From positions 62,001 through 126,000 of the forward strand of contig NZ_KL647031.1 in the NCBI RefSeq assembly GCF_000725485.1: a DNA stretch of 64,000 bases. The letters run 5' to 3'. The stretch's first letter is position 1. Each line of letters starts with the position of its first letter. Shown here in pieces: positions 17,288 to 25,875 of the stretch. The DNA is from Nonomuraea candida (GTDB lineage: Bacteria; Actinomycetota; Actinomycetes; Streptosporangiales; Streptosporangiaceae). Below the pieces are notes generated by a model. That model ran no database searches, had not been told where the DNA came from, and worked only from the letters and a program-made list of their open reading frames with translations. A program made the translations under genes and the position numbers.

Positions 17288-18652
17288 TTAGTTGTGTACG
17301 TGCAGCGGCTTGCCGGCCAGGGCCAGCATCGCCTCACCCATGGCCTCGGACTGGGTCGGGTGTGCGTGGATGAGCTGGGCGACCTCTGCGGGCAGGGCCT
17401 CCCAGTTGTAGATGAGCTGGCCTTCGGTGACGAGCTCGCCGATGCGCCGGCCCACCATGTGGACGCCGACGACGGGGCCGTCCTTCTGCGCGATGACCTT
17501 CACGGCGCCCGCAGTGCCGAGGATCTGGCTCTTGGGGTTGCCCGCGAGGTCGTAGACCTGCTCGACGATCTCGATGCCGCGCTCGGCCGCCTGCGCCGAG
17601 GTGAGCCCGACCGAGGCCACCTCGGGGTCGGAGTAGGTGATGCGCGGCACGCCCGCGTAGTCGATGGGCGGCGGGTTGAGGCCGGCGATGTGCTCGGCCA
17701 CCATGATGCCCTCGGCGAAGCCGGCGTGGGCGAGCTGCAGGGTCGGGATCAGGTCGCCGATGGCGTAGATCCCGGGCACCGACGTGCGGCAGTGCTCGTC
17801 GACCACGACGGCGCCGCGCTCGATGGCGATGCCCTGCTCCTCGAAGCCCATGCCCGCCGAGACCGCGCCGCGGCCCACCGCGACCAGCAGCAGCTCGGCG
17901 TCGAGGGTCTTGCCGTTGGCGAGGGTGACGACCACGCCCGTCTCGGTGGTCTTGGCGCTGTCGAAGAAGACGCCGAGCTCGTATTTGATGCCCCGGCGGC
18001 GGAAGGCCCGCTCCAGCAGCTTGGAGCTGGACTCCTCCTCGGCCGGCAGCAGGTGCGGCAGCGCCTCGACGATCGTCACCTCCGCGCCGAAGGAGCGGTA
18101 GACGCTGGCCAGCTCGACGCCGATGACGCCGCCGCCCAGCACGATCACCGAGGAGGGCACGCGCTCCATCCTGAGGGTGTGCTCGCTGGTGATGACGCGC
18201 TCGCCGTCAATCTCCAGGCCCGGCAGCGACCGGGGGGCCGAGCCGGTGGCCAGGACGACGTTGCGGCCCTCGTAGACCTCGGAGCCCACCTGGACGCGGT
18301 TGGCGCCGACCAGGCGGCCCTCGCCCTCGACGATCGTCACGCCCGCGGCCTTCAGCAGGCCCTGCACGCCCTTCCAGGCCCGAGTGACGATCTTGTCCTT
18401 GAAGGCGTGGACGCCCTGGACGTCGATGCCCTCGAAACGCGCCTTGACGCCGAACGACTCGCTCTCGCGGGTCTCGTCGGCGACCTCGGCGGAGTGCAGC
18501 AGGGCCTTCGTGGGGATGCATCCCCTGTGGAGGCAGGTGCCGCCGATCTTGTCCTTCTCGATCAGGGCGACCGACTTGCCCAGCTCAGCCGCCCGCAGGG
18601 CGCAGGCGTAACCGCCGCTGCCGCCTCCTAGGACGACGATGTCATAGGCCAC
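17288..18652 (-). CDS. lpdA: dihydrolipoyl dehydrogenase (E3)
   Basis: E3 is the FAD enzyme that reoxidises dihydrolipoyl groups with NAD+. The 454 residues show the FAD-binding [20 protein letters not shown], the redox disulfide Cys40/Cys45 in [13 protein letters not shown], the NAD motif [37 protein letters not shown], and the C-terminal catalytic HAHPTQSE with His431. The start is GTG, with an AAGGAG site about 8 nt upstream. It lies 38 bp upstream of sucB on the same strand and 51 bp downstream of pepA, giving a pepA-lpdA-sucB order typical of actinomycetes. Confidence 0.96.
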   Translation of the reverse strand: MAYDIVVLGGGSGGYACALRAAELGKSVALIEKDKIGGTCLHRGCIPTKALLHSAEVADETRESESFGVKARFEGIDVQGVHAFKDKIVTRAWKGVQGLLKAAGVTIVEGEGRLVGANRVQVGSEVYEGRNVVLATGSAPRSLPGLEIDGERVITSEHTLRMERVPSSVIVLGGGVIGVELASVYRSFGAEVTIVEALPHLLPAEEESSSKLLERAFRRRGIKYELGVFFDSAKTTETGVVVTLANGKTLDAELLLVAVGRGAVSAGMGFEEQGIAIERGAVVVDEHCRTSVPGIYAIGDLIPTLQLAHAGFAEGIMVAEHIAGLNPPPIDYAGVPRITYSDPEVASVGLTSAQAAERGIEIVEQVYDLAGNPKSQILGTAGAVKVIAQKDGPVVGVHMVGRRIGELVTEGQLIYNWEALPAEVAQLIHAHPTQSEAMGEAMLALAGKPLHVHN

Positions 18653-18703
18653 AGGAAGGCTCCTTGTCGGGGTGTTCGTGATGCCGTCATCTTTTCATTT
18701 GTT

Positions 18704-20173
18704 TCAGATGCTCGCGTGCCGCTCGGCGAGTCCGATGAGGGTGCGGGTGATGGCGCCCGTGCCGCCCTTCGGGGTGTAGCCGTACGGCTCGCCCTTGTTG
18801 AAGGCGGGGCCCGCCATGTCGATGTGGGCCCAGCGCACGCCCTCGGGCACGAACTCCTTCAGGAAGATGCCCGCGGTCAGCATGCCGCCCCAGCGCTCGG
18901 GGTGGAGGTTGGCCAGGTCGGCGACCGGCGAGTCGAGGCCCTTGCGCAGCTCCTCCGGCAGCGGCATGCCCCAGGCGCCCTCGCCGGCGGCGCCCGCGGC
19001 CTCGACCACGAGCTCCCTGACGGCGTCGTCGTTGGACATGACGCCGGCGGTGCGCCAGCCCAGCGCCACGATCTGGGCGCCGGTCAGGGTGGCCACGTCG
19101 ACGATCAGGTCGGGGGAGTCCTCGGCGGCGCGGGCGATGCCGTCCATGAGCACCAGGCGGCCCTCGGCGTCGGTGTCGAGCACCTCGACGGTCTTGCCGC
19201 TGTAGCTGTGCAGCACGTCGGAGGGACGCTGCGCGGTGCCGCTGGGCAGGTTCTCGGCCAGGCACAGGTAGCCGACGGCGTTGACCGGCAGGCCCAGCCG
19301 GGCGATGCCGATCATCGCGCCGAGCACGGCGCCCGCGCCGCCCATGTCGGACTTCATCCAGTCCATGGAGGCCGACGGCTTGAGCGACAGGCCGCCCGAG
19401 TCGAACGTGATGCCCTTGCCCACGAAGGCGAGCGTCTTGGCGGCCTCCGGGTGACTGTAGGCCAGGCGGACCAGGCGCGGCGGGTTGGACGAGCCCTGGC
19501 CGACGCCGACGAGGCCGCCGTAGCCGCCCTCCCTGAGCTGCTGGTCGTCGAGGACCTCGACGCTCAGCCCGGCCTTGGCCCCCGCCTGCTCGGCCAGCTC
19601 GGCGAACTTGGCCGGCCACAGGTCGGAGGGCGGCGTGTTGACCAGGTCGCGGACGAGGGAGACGGACTCGGCCAGCACGCCCGCGCGCTCGGCCACGCTC
19701 TCGTCCTGCCCGGAGACCACCGTGAGCTCGGAGACCGGCGCCTTCTGCTCGCCGTTCGTGCGGTAACGGGAGAAGGTGTAGGCGCCGAGCAGCGCGCCGA
19801 GCGCGACCGCCTCCGCCTCCTCGGCCGTGTCGGCGGGCAGCGCGAGCGCGGCGCGGGCGGTGCCGGCCAGGGAGCGCACGGCGGCGCCCGCGGCGCGGCG
19901 CAGGCCCTCCAGGCCGGGGGAGTCACCCAGGCCGACGGCGACCAGCAGCGGGCTGGCGATGGCGCCGAACGTGGGCAGCTTGGCCAGCTCACCCGCCTTG
20001 CCGGTGAAGGCCACGGAGGCGAGCGACGCGGCGAGCCTGCCGCCGAAGGCGGAGTCGAGCGCTTCGGCGCCCACGGCGGGGACGGGGCCGTCCTGACCTG
20101 ACCGGAAACCGACGATCAGAGCGTCGGTGTCAAGGGAGACGGGATCTGCTGAGTTCAGCCGCACAGTGGTCAC
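18704..20173 (-). CDS. pepA: leucyl aminopeptidase, M17 family
   Basis: The 489-residue cytosolic aminopeptidase trims N-terminal residues from peptides and needs two metal ions. It has the M17 metal and active-site blocks: FVGKGITFDSGGLSLKP, MKSDMGGAGAVLGAM, LDTDAEGRLVLMDGIARA, and the later GWRTAGVMSNDDAV. The variable N-terminal domain is about 180 residues. It is divergent from the gntR operon across a 104-bp region that must hold both promoters. It is likely the first gene of the pepA-lpdA-sucB run. Confidence 0.95.
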   Translation of the reverse strand: MTTVRLNSADPVSLDTDALIVGFRSGQDGPVPAVGAEALDSAFGGRLAASLASVAFTGKAGELAKLPTFGAIASPLLVAVGLGDSPGLEGLRRAAGAAVRSLAGTARAALALPADTAEEAEAVALGALLGAYTFSRYRTNGEQKAPVSELTVVSGQDESVAERAGVLAESVSLVRDLVNTPPSDLWPAKFAELAEQAGAKAGLSVEVLDDQQLREGGYGGLVGVGQGSSNPPRLVRLAYSHPEAAKTLAFVGKGITFDSGGLSLKPSASMDWMKSDMGGAGAVLGAMIGIARLGLPVNAVGYLCLAENLPSGTAQRPSDVLHSYSGKTVEVLDTDAEGRLVLMDGIARAAEDSPDLIVDVATLTGAQIVALGWRTAGVMSNDDAVRELVVEAAGAAGEGAWGMPLPEELRKGLDSPVADLANLHPERWGGMLTAGIFLKEFVPEGVRWAHIDMAGPAFNKGEPYGYTPKGGTGAITRTLIGLAERHASI

Positions 20174-20258
20174 GTAAACCGATGCTATCCACGGTTTCTA
20201 CGGCTCACAAACAGGGGTTCATCCTACCAATCGCGGGCCGTGGTCTCCTGCTGAATGG

Positions 20259-20275
20259 TGCTAGTGTCATTAGCA
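20259..20275 (+). promoter_or_regulatory. GntR/YtrA-type operator over a leaderless promoter
   Basis: Inverted arms TGCTA (20259-20263) and TAGCA (20271-20275) flank a 7-nt centre; extended to GGTGCTA/TAGCATC there is one mismatch. A -10-like TAGTGT (20262-20267) lies inside, 11 nt before the regulator's ATG. Transcription would therefore begin at or next to the start codon. Autorepression by the downstream GntR protein is inferred. Confidence 0.6.
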
Positions 20276-20277
20276 TC

Positions 20278-20625
20278 ATGCTGCTGACGCTCGATCTCAA
20301 CGACGCCCGCCCCCTCCACGAGCAGGTGGCAGGCGCGATCCGGCGTGCCATCGGCGAGGGCTCCTACCGGCCGGGCGACCGCCTCCCTCCGGCCCGCGAC
20401 CTGGCCGCCGCCCTGGGCATCAACCCCAACACCGTGCTGCGGGCCCTGCGCGAGCTGCGCGACGAGGGGCTGCTGGAGTTCAGGAGGGGCCGCGGCGTCA
20501 GCGTGGCGGGCCGCGCCGACGGGCGCGCCCTGCTCGCCCAGCGGGCCCGTGAGCTGCTGGAGGAGGCCAAGAAGTACGGCTACAGCCGTGACGACCTCAT
20601 CACCATCCTGGAGGACCTGACGTGA
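20278..20625 (+). CDS. GntR family repressor, YtrA subfamily
   Basis: The 115-residue size fits the short YtrA branch of GntR: a winged helix-turn-helix (PLHEQVAGAIRRAIGEGSYRPGDRLPPARDLAAALGINPNTVLRALRELRDEGLLEFRRGRGVSV, residues about 10-75) plus a short two-helix dimer tail. YtrA-type regulators usually repress their own operon with membrane or ABC genes, and respond to envelope stress. The ATG at 20278 is preferred over an upstream frame because the winged-helix start and the operator position fit. The next gene starts within its stop codon (4-bp overlap), so these two and the CPBP gene form one operon. Confidence 0.9.
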   Translation: MLLTLDLNDARPLHEQVAGAIRRAIGEGSYRPGDRLPPARDLAAALGINPNTVLRALRELRDEGLLEFRRGRGVSVAGRADGRALLAQRARELLEEAKKYGYSRDDLITILEDLT

Positions 20626-21590
20626 AAGCCCGTGTCATCGCCGTCGCCTGGTGGCTCCTGGTCGCCGCCGCGCTGCTCCTGGCGCCCCTGGCACTGCGCG
20701 ACCGGCTGCCCGACCCCCTGGCCACCCACTGGGGGGCGGCGGGCAGCGCGCCCGACGGGTCGAGCTCGTTCACGGGTCACCTGATCACGGTCGAGATCCT
20801 CTGGACGGCGTTGTGGCTGGTGATGTTCGTGCTCGGGCGGCGCGGCCGGCACCTGCGCGCGGCGCGGGTGACGTCCTGGTCGTGCCTGATCGGGCTGGGC
20901 GTGCTGCTGCTGGGCGTGAACGCCTCCACGCTGGCAGTCAACCTCGACGCCGCCACCTGGCACGACGCCCTGCTGCCCGGCTGGCACGTCCCGGCGGCGC
21001 TCGGCGCCACGGTCGTGGCCATGGCCGTGGCCGGCTACGCGGGCCGGGGCCCCGCCGACGAGCCGTCCGCGCCCGTCCAGGCGCCGCCGCGGCTGAAGCT
21101 CAGGCGGGGCCAGCGGGCGGTGTGGGTCAGCCGGGTGGTCAACCGGTGGCTGCTGGCGGCCGTCGTCCTGATCGGGGCCGGCACCGTCGTGGCGGCCACG
21201 CTGCAACTCGGCGGGATCGCGCCGGAGATCCCCCTGCCGGGCATCCTGCCCGGCGCCGTCATCCTCCTGCTCGCCGGGCTCGCCTCCATGGCCGTCTCCG
21301 TCACCGTCAGCGACACCGGCATCAGGATCGGCTTCGGCCCGTTCGGCTGGCCCGCCCGCAAGATCGCGCTGTCGGCGGTCGAGTCGGCCTGGGCGGAGGA
21401 GCGCCACCCGGCCGACTCCGGCGGCTGGGGCTTCCGCGGGCTGCCCGGCAACGCCACCATCATGCTGCGCGGCGGCGAATGCCTGGTGCTCCGCTACCGT
21501 TCCGGCGGGCGCCTGGCGATCAGCATCGACGACGCCGAGCGCGGCGCATCCCTTGTCAACGCCCTCATCGCGGAGCGTGTGCGGACATGA
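20622..21590 (+). CDS. DUF1648-type membrane protein
   Basis: The 322-residue polytopic protein opens with a signal-like helix and the DUF1648 pattern (LPDPLATHWGAAGSAPDGSSS), in which Pro and the H-W-G loop are conserved. Further helices lie at about residues 50-70, 85-105, 125-145 and 180-230. The C-terminal 100 residues form a soluble domain (GIRIGFGPFGWPARKIALSAVESAWAEE), resembling the PH-like tail in this family. The function is unknown. GTGA overlap with gntR and ATGA overlap with the CPBP gene indicate tight coupling and shared regulation by the GntR protein. Confidence 0.8.
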   Translation: MKARVIAVAWWLLVAAALLLAPLALRDRLPDPLATHWGAAGSAPDGSSSFTGHLITVEILWTALWLVMFVLGRRGRHLRAARVTSWSCLIGLGVLLLGVNASTLAVNLDAATWHDALLPGWHVPAALGATVVAMAVAGYAGRGPADEPSAPVQAPPRLKLRRGQRAVWVSRVVNRWLLAAVVLIGAGTVVAATLQLGGIAPEIPLPGILPGAVILLLAGLASMAVSVTVSDTGIRIGFGPFGWPARKIALSAVESAWAEERHPADSGGWGFRGLPGNATIMLRGGECLVLRYRSGGRLAISIDDAERGASLVNALIAERVRT

Positions 21591-22519
21591 AAAGACCCCT
21601 GCTCGTCTTCATCGCCCTGTCCTTCGGGCTCGCCTGGGCCGTCGCCCTGCCCCTGTGGTTCGGCGGCGGGCTCGGCACGCCGCTGACGCAGCTGCTGGGC
21701 ACGCTGATGATGTTCACCCCGTCGGTGGGCGTGCTCGGCGTGTGGGCCCTCACGCGCACGCCGTTCCGGCAGTGGGCCAGGGAGACCGGTCTCACGCTCG
21801 GCGAGCGCAAGGGCCGCACCGGCCTGCTCGTGCTGACCGCCTGGCTCGGCGTGCCGCTGCTGGCGGCGCTCGCCATGGCGATCAGCGCCGCGACGGGGCT
21901 GGTCACGCTGGATCTCGCGGAGTTCAGCCTGTTCCGGGCGGTGCTGCGGGCGCAGGGCGGGGGCGTGCCGGGCGACCTGGGCACGATGGTCGTCGTGCAG
22001 ATCGTGGTCGCCGCCGTGACCGGGCCCGTGCTGAACGCGATCCCGTCGCTGGGGGAGGAGTGGGGCTGGCGCGGCTGGCTGGTGCCCCGGCTCGTCACCA
22101 CCAACGGGGTGCTGCCCGGGCTGCTGATGTCCGGCTTCGTCTGGGCCCTGTGGCACGCCCCGCTCACCCTGCTCGGCTACAACTACCCGAGGCTGGGCTC
22201 GTGGGCGGCGCTGGCCTTCATCGGCTTCTGCGTGCCCGCCGGGGTGCTGATGGGGTGGCTGCGGCTGCGCACCGGCAGCGTGTGGCCCGCGGTGGTGGCG
22301 CACGCCTCGCTGAACGCCGTCGCCACCGTCGCGCTGGTGTCGGTCGGCGACGCCGCCGTCCCGCCGAACGAGCTGCTGGCCGGGATCACCGGCGTGGTCG
22401 GCTGGCTCCTGCTCGCCGTCCTCGGCGCGGCGCTGCTGCGCTTCCTCCCGGTACGCGCCCCGCAACCGCCCCGGCCGGCGGCCGGGCAGCCCGCCGAGCC
22501 CGCCCCGGAGCAAGCCTGA
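21587..22519 (+). CDS. CPBP family intramembrane protease (Abi-like)
   Basis: The 310-residue protein has about eight transmembrane helices and the CPBP/Rce1 motifs: motif 1 GEEWGWRGWLVPRL (EExxxR), motif 2 FVWALWHAPLTLLG, and a third conserved His in WPAVVAHASLNAV. Members are glutamate-type intramembrane proteases or anchoring proteins, some involved in bacteriocin immunity. It is the last gene of the gntR operon, joined to the DUF1648 gene by an ATGA overlap. Envelope-stress proteolysis is a reasonable inference but not demonstrated. The C-terminus is a Pro/Ala tail. Confidence 0.85.
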   Translation: MKRPLLVFIALSFGLAWAVALPLWFGGGLGTPLTQLLGTLMMFTPSVGVLGVWALTRTPFRQWARETGLTLGERKGRTGLLVLTAWLGVPLLAALAMAISAATGLVTLDLAEFSLFRAVLRAQGGGVPGDLGTMVVVQIVVAAVTGPVLNAIPSLGEEWGWRGWLVPRLVTTNGVLPGLLMSGFVWALWHAPLTLLGYNYPRLGSWAALAFIGFCVPAGVLMGWLRLRTGSVWPAVVAHASLNAVATVALVSVGDAAVPPNELLAGITGVVGWLLLAVLGAALLRFLPVRAPQPPRPAAGQPAEPAPEQA

Positions 22520-22543
22520 CCGTCGCCGCCACGCGGGCGGGCC

Positions 22544-23482
22544 TCAGCCGAGGATCGCGTACACCGCCAGCGTGGTGGCGCCGGCCGTCTCGACCAGCGC
22601 GCCGAGCACGTCGCCGGTGACGCCGCCGAGGCGGCGCCGGGCGTGGCCGAGCAGCAGCAGCGCCGCCCCCACCCCGGCCAGCAGCGCGACCGGCGCGACG
22701 ACGATCCCGGAGAACCCCGCCGCGCCGCCCGCGTCGAAGACCGCCTCGGCCGGCTGGACGGACAAGAACGCGTCGCCGAGGTAATGACTCAGGCCGGGCT
22801 CCTGCGGGCACCGGTCCGCGAGGCAGGGCGGCCCGAAGGAAGTGACCGTCAGGTCGCGCCCCGGCTCGCCGTCGCCGCCGCCCCAGGCCCGCAGACCCGC
22901 GCCGGGGGCGGTGAGCAGGCCGATCACGGCGACGGCCACCAGGGCGGCCACGGTGGCGAGCCAGACGGCCGGGCGGCGTACGGTGCCCGCGACCATCGCG
23001 CCCAGCCCGTCGGGCCGCGCGGCGGGCACGCCCGCCCGGCAGGCCCACGTCACCGCCAGCCGCCCCGCCACGCACGCCGTCACCAGCGCCCAGGCCCCGG
23101 CGTCGGCGAGCGCGACGACCTGGACGAGCAGCGTGAGCACCAGCGTCATCACGCCGAACGGCCCGATGTCGGACTTCTTCATGATGTCGAGCGCCTGGCC
23201 GGACGGCTTGCCGCTGCCCAGCCCGTCGGCCAGGTCGGCCAGCCCATCGAGGTGCAGGCCGCGGGTGAGCAGGGCCAGCAGCCCCACCGCCAGCGCGGCG
23301 CCCAGCAGCGGCGGCGCGGGCAGCAGGAGCAGCGGCGCCGCGGCGATCAGGCCGAGCAGCAGCCCCACCGCCGGGGCCAGCGCCATCGCCCGCCCCGCGA
23401 CCTGCCGGTCCACCCGCTCGACGCGCACGGGCAGCACGCTCAACGTGCCCAGGGCGAACCTCAGCCCGTCCATCAGCCGCAT
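22544..23482 (-). CDS. cobS: adenosylcobinamide-GDP ribazoletransferase (cobalamin synthase)
   Basis: CobS joins adenosylcobinamide-GDP to alpha-ribazole to form the nucleotide loop of B12 at the membrane. Family marks are LRFALGTLSVLPV at the N-terminus, LTRGLHLDGLADLADGLGSG (metal-binding Asp-rich helix) and the DIMKKSDIGPFGV block. The 312-residue length exceeds the usual 250-260 because of an insert at about residues 199-252, a Gly/Pro-rich stretch with two Cys (PPCLADRC), in a loop between late helices. Start at 23482 or the ATG 9 bp inside. CobU is two genes away. No cobalamin riboswitch was found upstream. Confidence 0.92.
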   Translation of the reverse strand: MRLMDGLRFALGTLSVLPVRVERVDRQVAGRAMALAPAVGLLLGLIAAAPLLLLPAPPLLGAALAVGLLALLTRGLHLDGLADLADGLGSGKPSGQALDIMKKSDIGPFGVMTLVLTLLVQVVALADAGAWALVTACVAGRLAVTWACRAGVPAARPDGLGAMVAGTVRRPAVWLATVAALVAVAVIGLLTAPGAGLRAWGGGDGEPGRDLTVTSFGPPCLADRCPQEPGLSHYLGDAFLSVQPAEAVFDAGGAAGFSGIVVAPVALLAGVGAALLLLGHARRRLGGVTGDVLGALVETAGATTLAVYAILG

Positions 23483-23516
23483 AACACGAGATCCTAGGGC
23501 CCACTAGTGTGGCGGG

Positions 23517-24317
23517 ATGCACGTAGTTGAACTGGAAGGCGTAGGTGTCCGGGTTGTCGGCAAAACGCTCCTCGACGCCGTCGATTGGCAGGTGAACTAC
23601 GGCGACCACTGGGTGATCCTCGGCCCCAACGGCGCGGGCAAGACGACGCTGCTGTCACTGGCGGGCGCCGTGCGTCATCCCAGCGAGGGCACGGTCAAGG
23701 TGCTCGGCCACCGCCTCGGCCGGGTCGATCTGCGGGAGCTGCGCCGCCATCTCGGCCTGGTCGCCTCCAGCCAGCACCTCATCGACGAGGAGCTGATGGA
23801 GGAGGAGGGGGCCACCGCGCACACCGTGGTGCTCACGGGGCACACCGGGACGAGCGTCCCGCTGTGGGACCGGTACGGCGACGCCGAGCACGACCGCGCC
23901 CACCGGCTCCTGGCCGACCTGGGCTGCAAGGACCTGGCGGAGCGCAAGTTCCGGGTCTGCTCGCAGGGGGAGCGGGCCAGGATCAGGGTGGCCAGGGCGC
24001 TCATGGCCGAGCCGGCGGTGCTGCTGCTCGACGAGCCGTTCGCCGGGCTCGACCTGCCCGCGCGCGAAGACCTCATCAGCGCCGTCGAAGACCTCGCCAT
24101 GACCAGGCCCGTGCTGACCACCGTGACGGTGACGCACCACCTGGAGGAGGTGCCCGCGACGACCACGCACGCCATGCTCATGCGCGACGCCCGCGTGCTG
24201 GCCGCCGGGCCGGTGTCCGACGTGCTCACCCCCGCCCGCCTCAGCGAGTGCTTCGGCCGTCCGCTGCACGTGGACCGCCTCGACGGCCGCTGGTACGCCC
24301 GCGCCGCCCGCCCCTGA
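23517..24317 (+). CDS. ABC transporter ATP-binding protein (YlmA/ModF-like)
   Basis: The 266-residue ATPase has Walker A LGPNGAGKTT (about residues 37-46), an atypical signature CSQGERARI in place of LSGGQ, Walker B AVLLLDEPFAGLD and the switch His in VTVTHHLEEVP. No permease or binding protein is adjacent. The segment TAHTVVLTGHTGTSVPLWDRYGDAEH before the signature resembles YlmA/ModF-like orphan ATPases. It could serve a transporter encoded elsewhere or act as a non-transport ABC protein. It is divergent from cobS (34-bp gap) and convergent with cobU, hinting at a cobalamin or metal link without proving it. Confidence 0.85.
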   Translation: MHVVELEGVGVRVVGKTLLDAVDWQVNYGDHWVILGPNGAGKTTLLSLAGAVRHPSEGTVKVLGHRLGRVDLRELRRHLGLVASSQHLIDEELMEEEGATAHTVVLTGHTGTSVPLWDRYGDAEHDRAHRLLADLGCKDLAERKFRVCSQGERARIRVARALMAEPAVLLLDEPFAGLDLPAREDLISAVEDLAMTRPVLTTVTVTHHLEEVPATTTHAMLMRDARVLAAGPVSDVLTPARLSECFGRPLHVDRLDGRWYARAARP

Positions 24318-24330
24318 CCGCCCCTGACCG
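24311..24330. repeat. 10-bp direct repeat spanning an ABC gene stop codon
   Basis: Two identical units CCCCTGACCG (24311-24320 and 24321-24330); the first contains the TGA of the ABC gene. This is a minimal example of the end-of-gene repeats seen elsewhere in the window. Confidence 0.7.
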
Positions 24331-24341
24331 CCCGGGGCGGG

Positions 24342-25391
24342 TCAGAGGGGGAGCAGGCGTCCGGCGACCACCAGGGCCACATACTCCGACTCGGCCGCCA
24401 GGCGCTCGTTGAGCCGTCCGAGCGCGTCCCTGAACGCCCGGCCGCTGGCCGTCGCGGGCACCACGCCCATCCCCACCTCGTCCGACACCGCCACGATCGG
24501 CTGGGGCGCCTGCCGCCACGCGGCCACCAGCTCGTCGCACCGGGCGGCGACCGGCGCGCGGTCGCCCTCCCAGGCCCCGTGCTCGTCGAACACCGCCGCC
24601 AGCCACGTGCCCATCCCGTCGATCAGCAGCGGCCCGGTCGCCGTGCGGATGGCGGTGACCAGGTCGGTGGTCTCCACGGTCTCCCAGTGCGCGGGCCGCC
24701 GCTCCCGGTGCGCGCGCACCCGCGCCGCCCACTCGCCGTCGCCCGCCCCGCCGGGGCCCGTCGCGACGTACGTGACGTACGGCTCGGCGGCCAGCCGCAG
24801 CTCCGCCTCGGCGGACTTCCCCGACCTGGACCCGCCCAGCAACAACGCCCGCCACGGCCGCCCGCTCCCGGGGCCCGCCGTCCGGGCGGGTGCCGCCGGT
24901 GTGACGGTCAGATCCGTGCCGTCCGGGACGGCGTGGGCGTCCCACAGCCGCAGCCGCCTGGCCAGCTCCTCCTCCGAGCGGACCCGATGGTCGAGCCCCA
25001 CGGCGACCACCGTGGTGTCCCCGTCCGCCGCTCCCGCCCGCCGCAGCTCCCCGAGGCGCTCGGGGCGGTCGAGCAGGTCCATCAGCACCAGGTCGTACCG
25101 CTCGCCGGCGGGCACGGCCCGGCCCCGGGGCAGGCAGAGGAGCCGGGCGCCGTCGGGCCCGGCCAGCCCCAGGCCGCCCGCGCAGGCCCGGTAACCGGCG
25201 GGCAGCCCGGCGGAGGAGAACAGCGCCGCGCCCTCCGCGATCGGGCTGCCGTTCGGGGTGAGGGAGAAGCCGTCCACGACGAGGCCGAAGGGGCGGCGGT
25301 GGCCGGGTGGGAGGGCGGCGCACGAGGCGCATCGGCAGCCGGGCTCCGGCCAGCCGGCCGCGCTCGCCGTACCGGTGAGAAGGACTTTCAC
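24342..25391 (-). CDS. cobU: bifunctional adenosylcobinamide kinase/guanylyltransferase with N-terminal MBL-like part
   Basis: The C-terminal half (residues about 180-349) is CobU: P-loop LLLGGSRSGKS (185-193), then YVATGPGG, LLIDGMGTWLA and VSDEVGMGVVPATASGRAFRDALGRLNERLA. It phosphorylates adenosylcobinamide and adds GMP, one step before CobS. The N-terminal 165 residues resemble a metallo-beta-lactamase-fold start (LLTGTASAAGWPEPGCRCASC) and end (VGLDHRVRSEEELARRLRLWDAHAVPDG), but the HxHxDH metal site is absent. This part may therefore be a structural remnant. The GTG at 25391 is chosen because the MBL-like opening begins there; a much longer open frame upstream lacks support. Confidence 0.88.
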   Translation of the reverse strand: MKVLLTGTASAAGWPEPGCRCASCAALPPGHRRPFGLVVDGFSLTPNGSPIAEGAALFSSAGLPAGYRACAGGLGLAGPDGARLLCLPRGRAVPAGERYDLVLMDLLDRPERLGELRRAGAADGDTTVVAVGLDHRVRSEEELARRLRLWDAHAVPDGTDLTVTPAAPARTAGPGSGRPWRALLLGGSRSGKSAEAELRLAAEPYVTYVATGPGGAGDGEWAARVRAHRERRPAHWETVETTDLVTAIRTATGPLLIDGMGTWLAAVFDEHGAWEGDRAPVAARCDELVAAWRQAPQPIVAVSDEVGMGVVPATASGRAFRDALGRLNERLAAESEYVALVVAGRLLPL

Positions 25392-25613
25392 CGCGCAGAG
25401 CGTACAAAGGCGGCTCACCCAGCGCGTACGCGCCCCCCGCACGGGGTGAGGGAGGCGGCCGTTGCGGGGAGACAGAGGAAGTCGGCGGCCTGGAGGGCGG
25501 CCCCGGCCGTGACGCGACGCGCGCGCGGCATCGATCGACCTCCAAGCTCGGGAGTAGGGTTCCAATGCCTGCGGAGGGTGCGCCGGCGGACCCGCGGAGA
25601 AGGAGCGTATGGC
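25392..25613. other. divergent intergenic region cobU / small protein gene
   Basis: This 222-bp region must carry promoters for both directions. No B12-box consensus or other cobalamin riboswitch element was recognised on the cobU side. A near-perfect purine stretch (GGAGAAGGAG) precedes the plus-strand gene. Confidence 0.45.
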
Positions 25614-25817
25614 ATGACATGGCGGTGGCGTTATGAGAACGCGAACGGTGCTGAGGTGACGGATCGCCCTTTGCCGCGAGAGGTTTTTCCCAGCCAGGCC
25701 GACGCGGAGTCCTGGCTCGGCGAACACTGGCGTGAGCTGCTTGATTCGGGTGTCGAGCAGGTTGCGTTGCTGGAGGAGGACCGCGTCGAATACACGGGTC
25801 TGTCCTTGCGGGAGTGA
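25614..25817 (+). CDS. small conserved actinobacterial protein, unknown
   Basis: A 67-residue product begins at the ATG just after GGAGAAGGAG and reads MTWRWRYENANGAEV, then F-P-S-Q-A-D-A-E-S-W-L-G-E-H-W-R-E-L-L and VEQVALLEEDRVEYTG. The Trp-rich start, the SQADAESWLGE helix and the final EYTGLSL resemble a short acidic protein found as a single gene in many actinomycetes. It looks like a compact alpha/beta fold with no signal or membrane segment. The function is unknown. It is followed at once by a strong terminator, so it is monocistronic. Confidence 0.75.
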   Translation: MTWRWRYENANGAEVTDRPLPREVFPSQADAESWLGEHWRELLDSGVEQVALLEEDRVEYTGLSLRE

Positions 25818-25831
25818 GCTCCGGAAGAACG

Positions 25832-25869
25832 AAAACCCCTTGAGCGCTTTCGCGGGCTCAAGGGGTTTT
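25832..25869. terminator. bidirectional intrinsic terminator, 14-bp stem
   Basis: Perfect arms (25832-25845 and 25856-25869) with A4 on one side and T4 on the other form a textbook terminator usable from both strands. It ends the small protein gene and lies beyond the aldo/keto reductase repeat array. Confidence 0.9.
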
Positions 25870-25875
25870 GTCGTG

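Noticed and set aside
25550..25575. tRNA-like GGTTCCAATGCC string
   Set aside because: No acceptor stem, D-arm or anticodon arm can be drawn around it.
25392..25613. Possible cobalamin riboswitch upstream of cobU
   Set aside because: No B12-box consensus or the expected conserved loop sequences could be found on the minus strand. The same holds for the 34-bp gap upstream of cobS.
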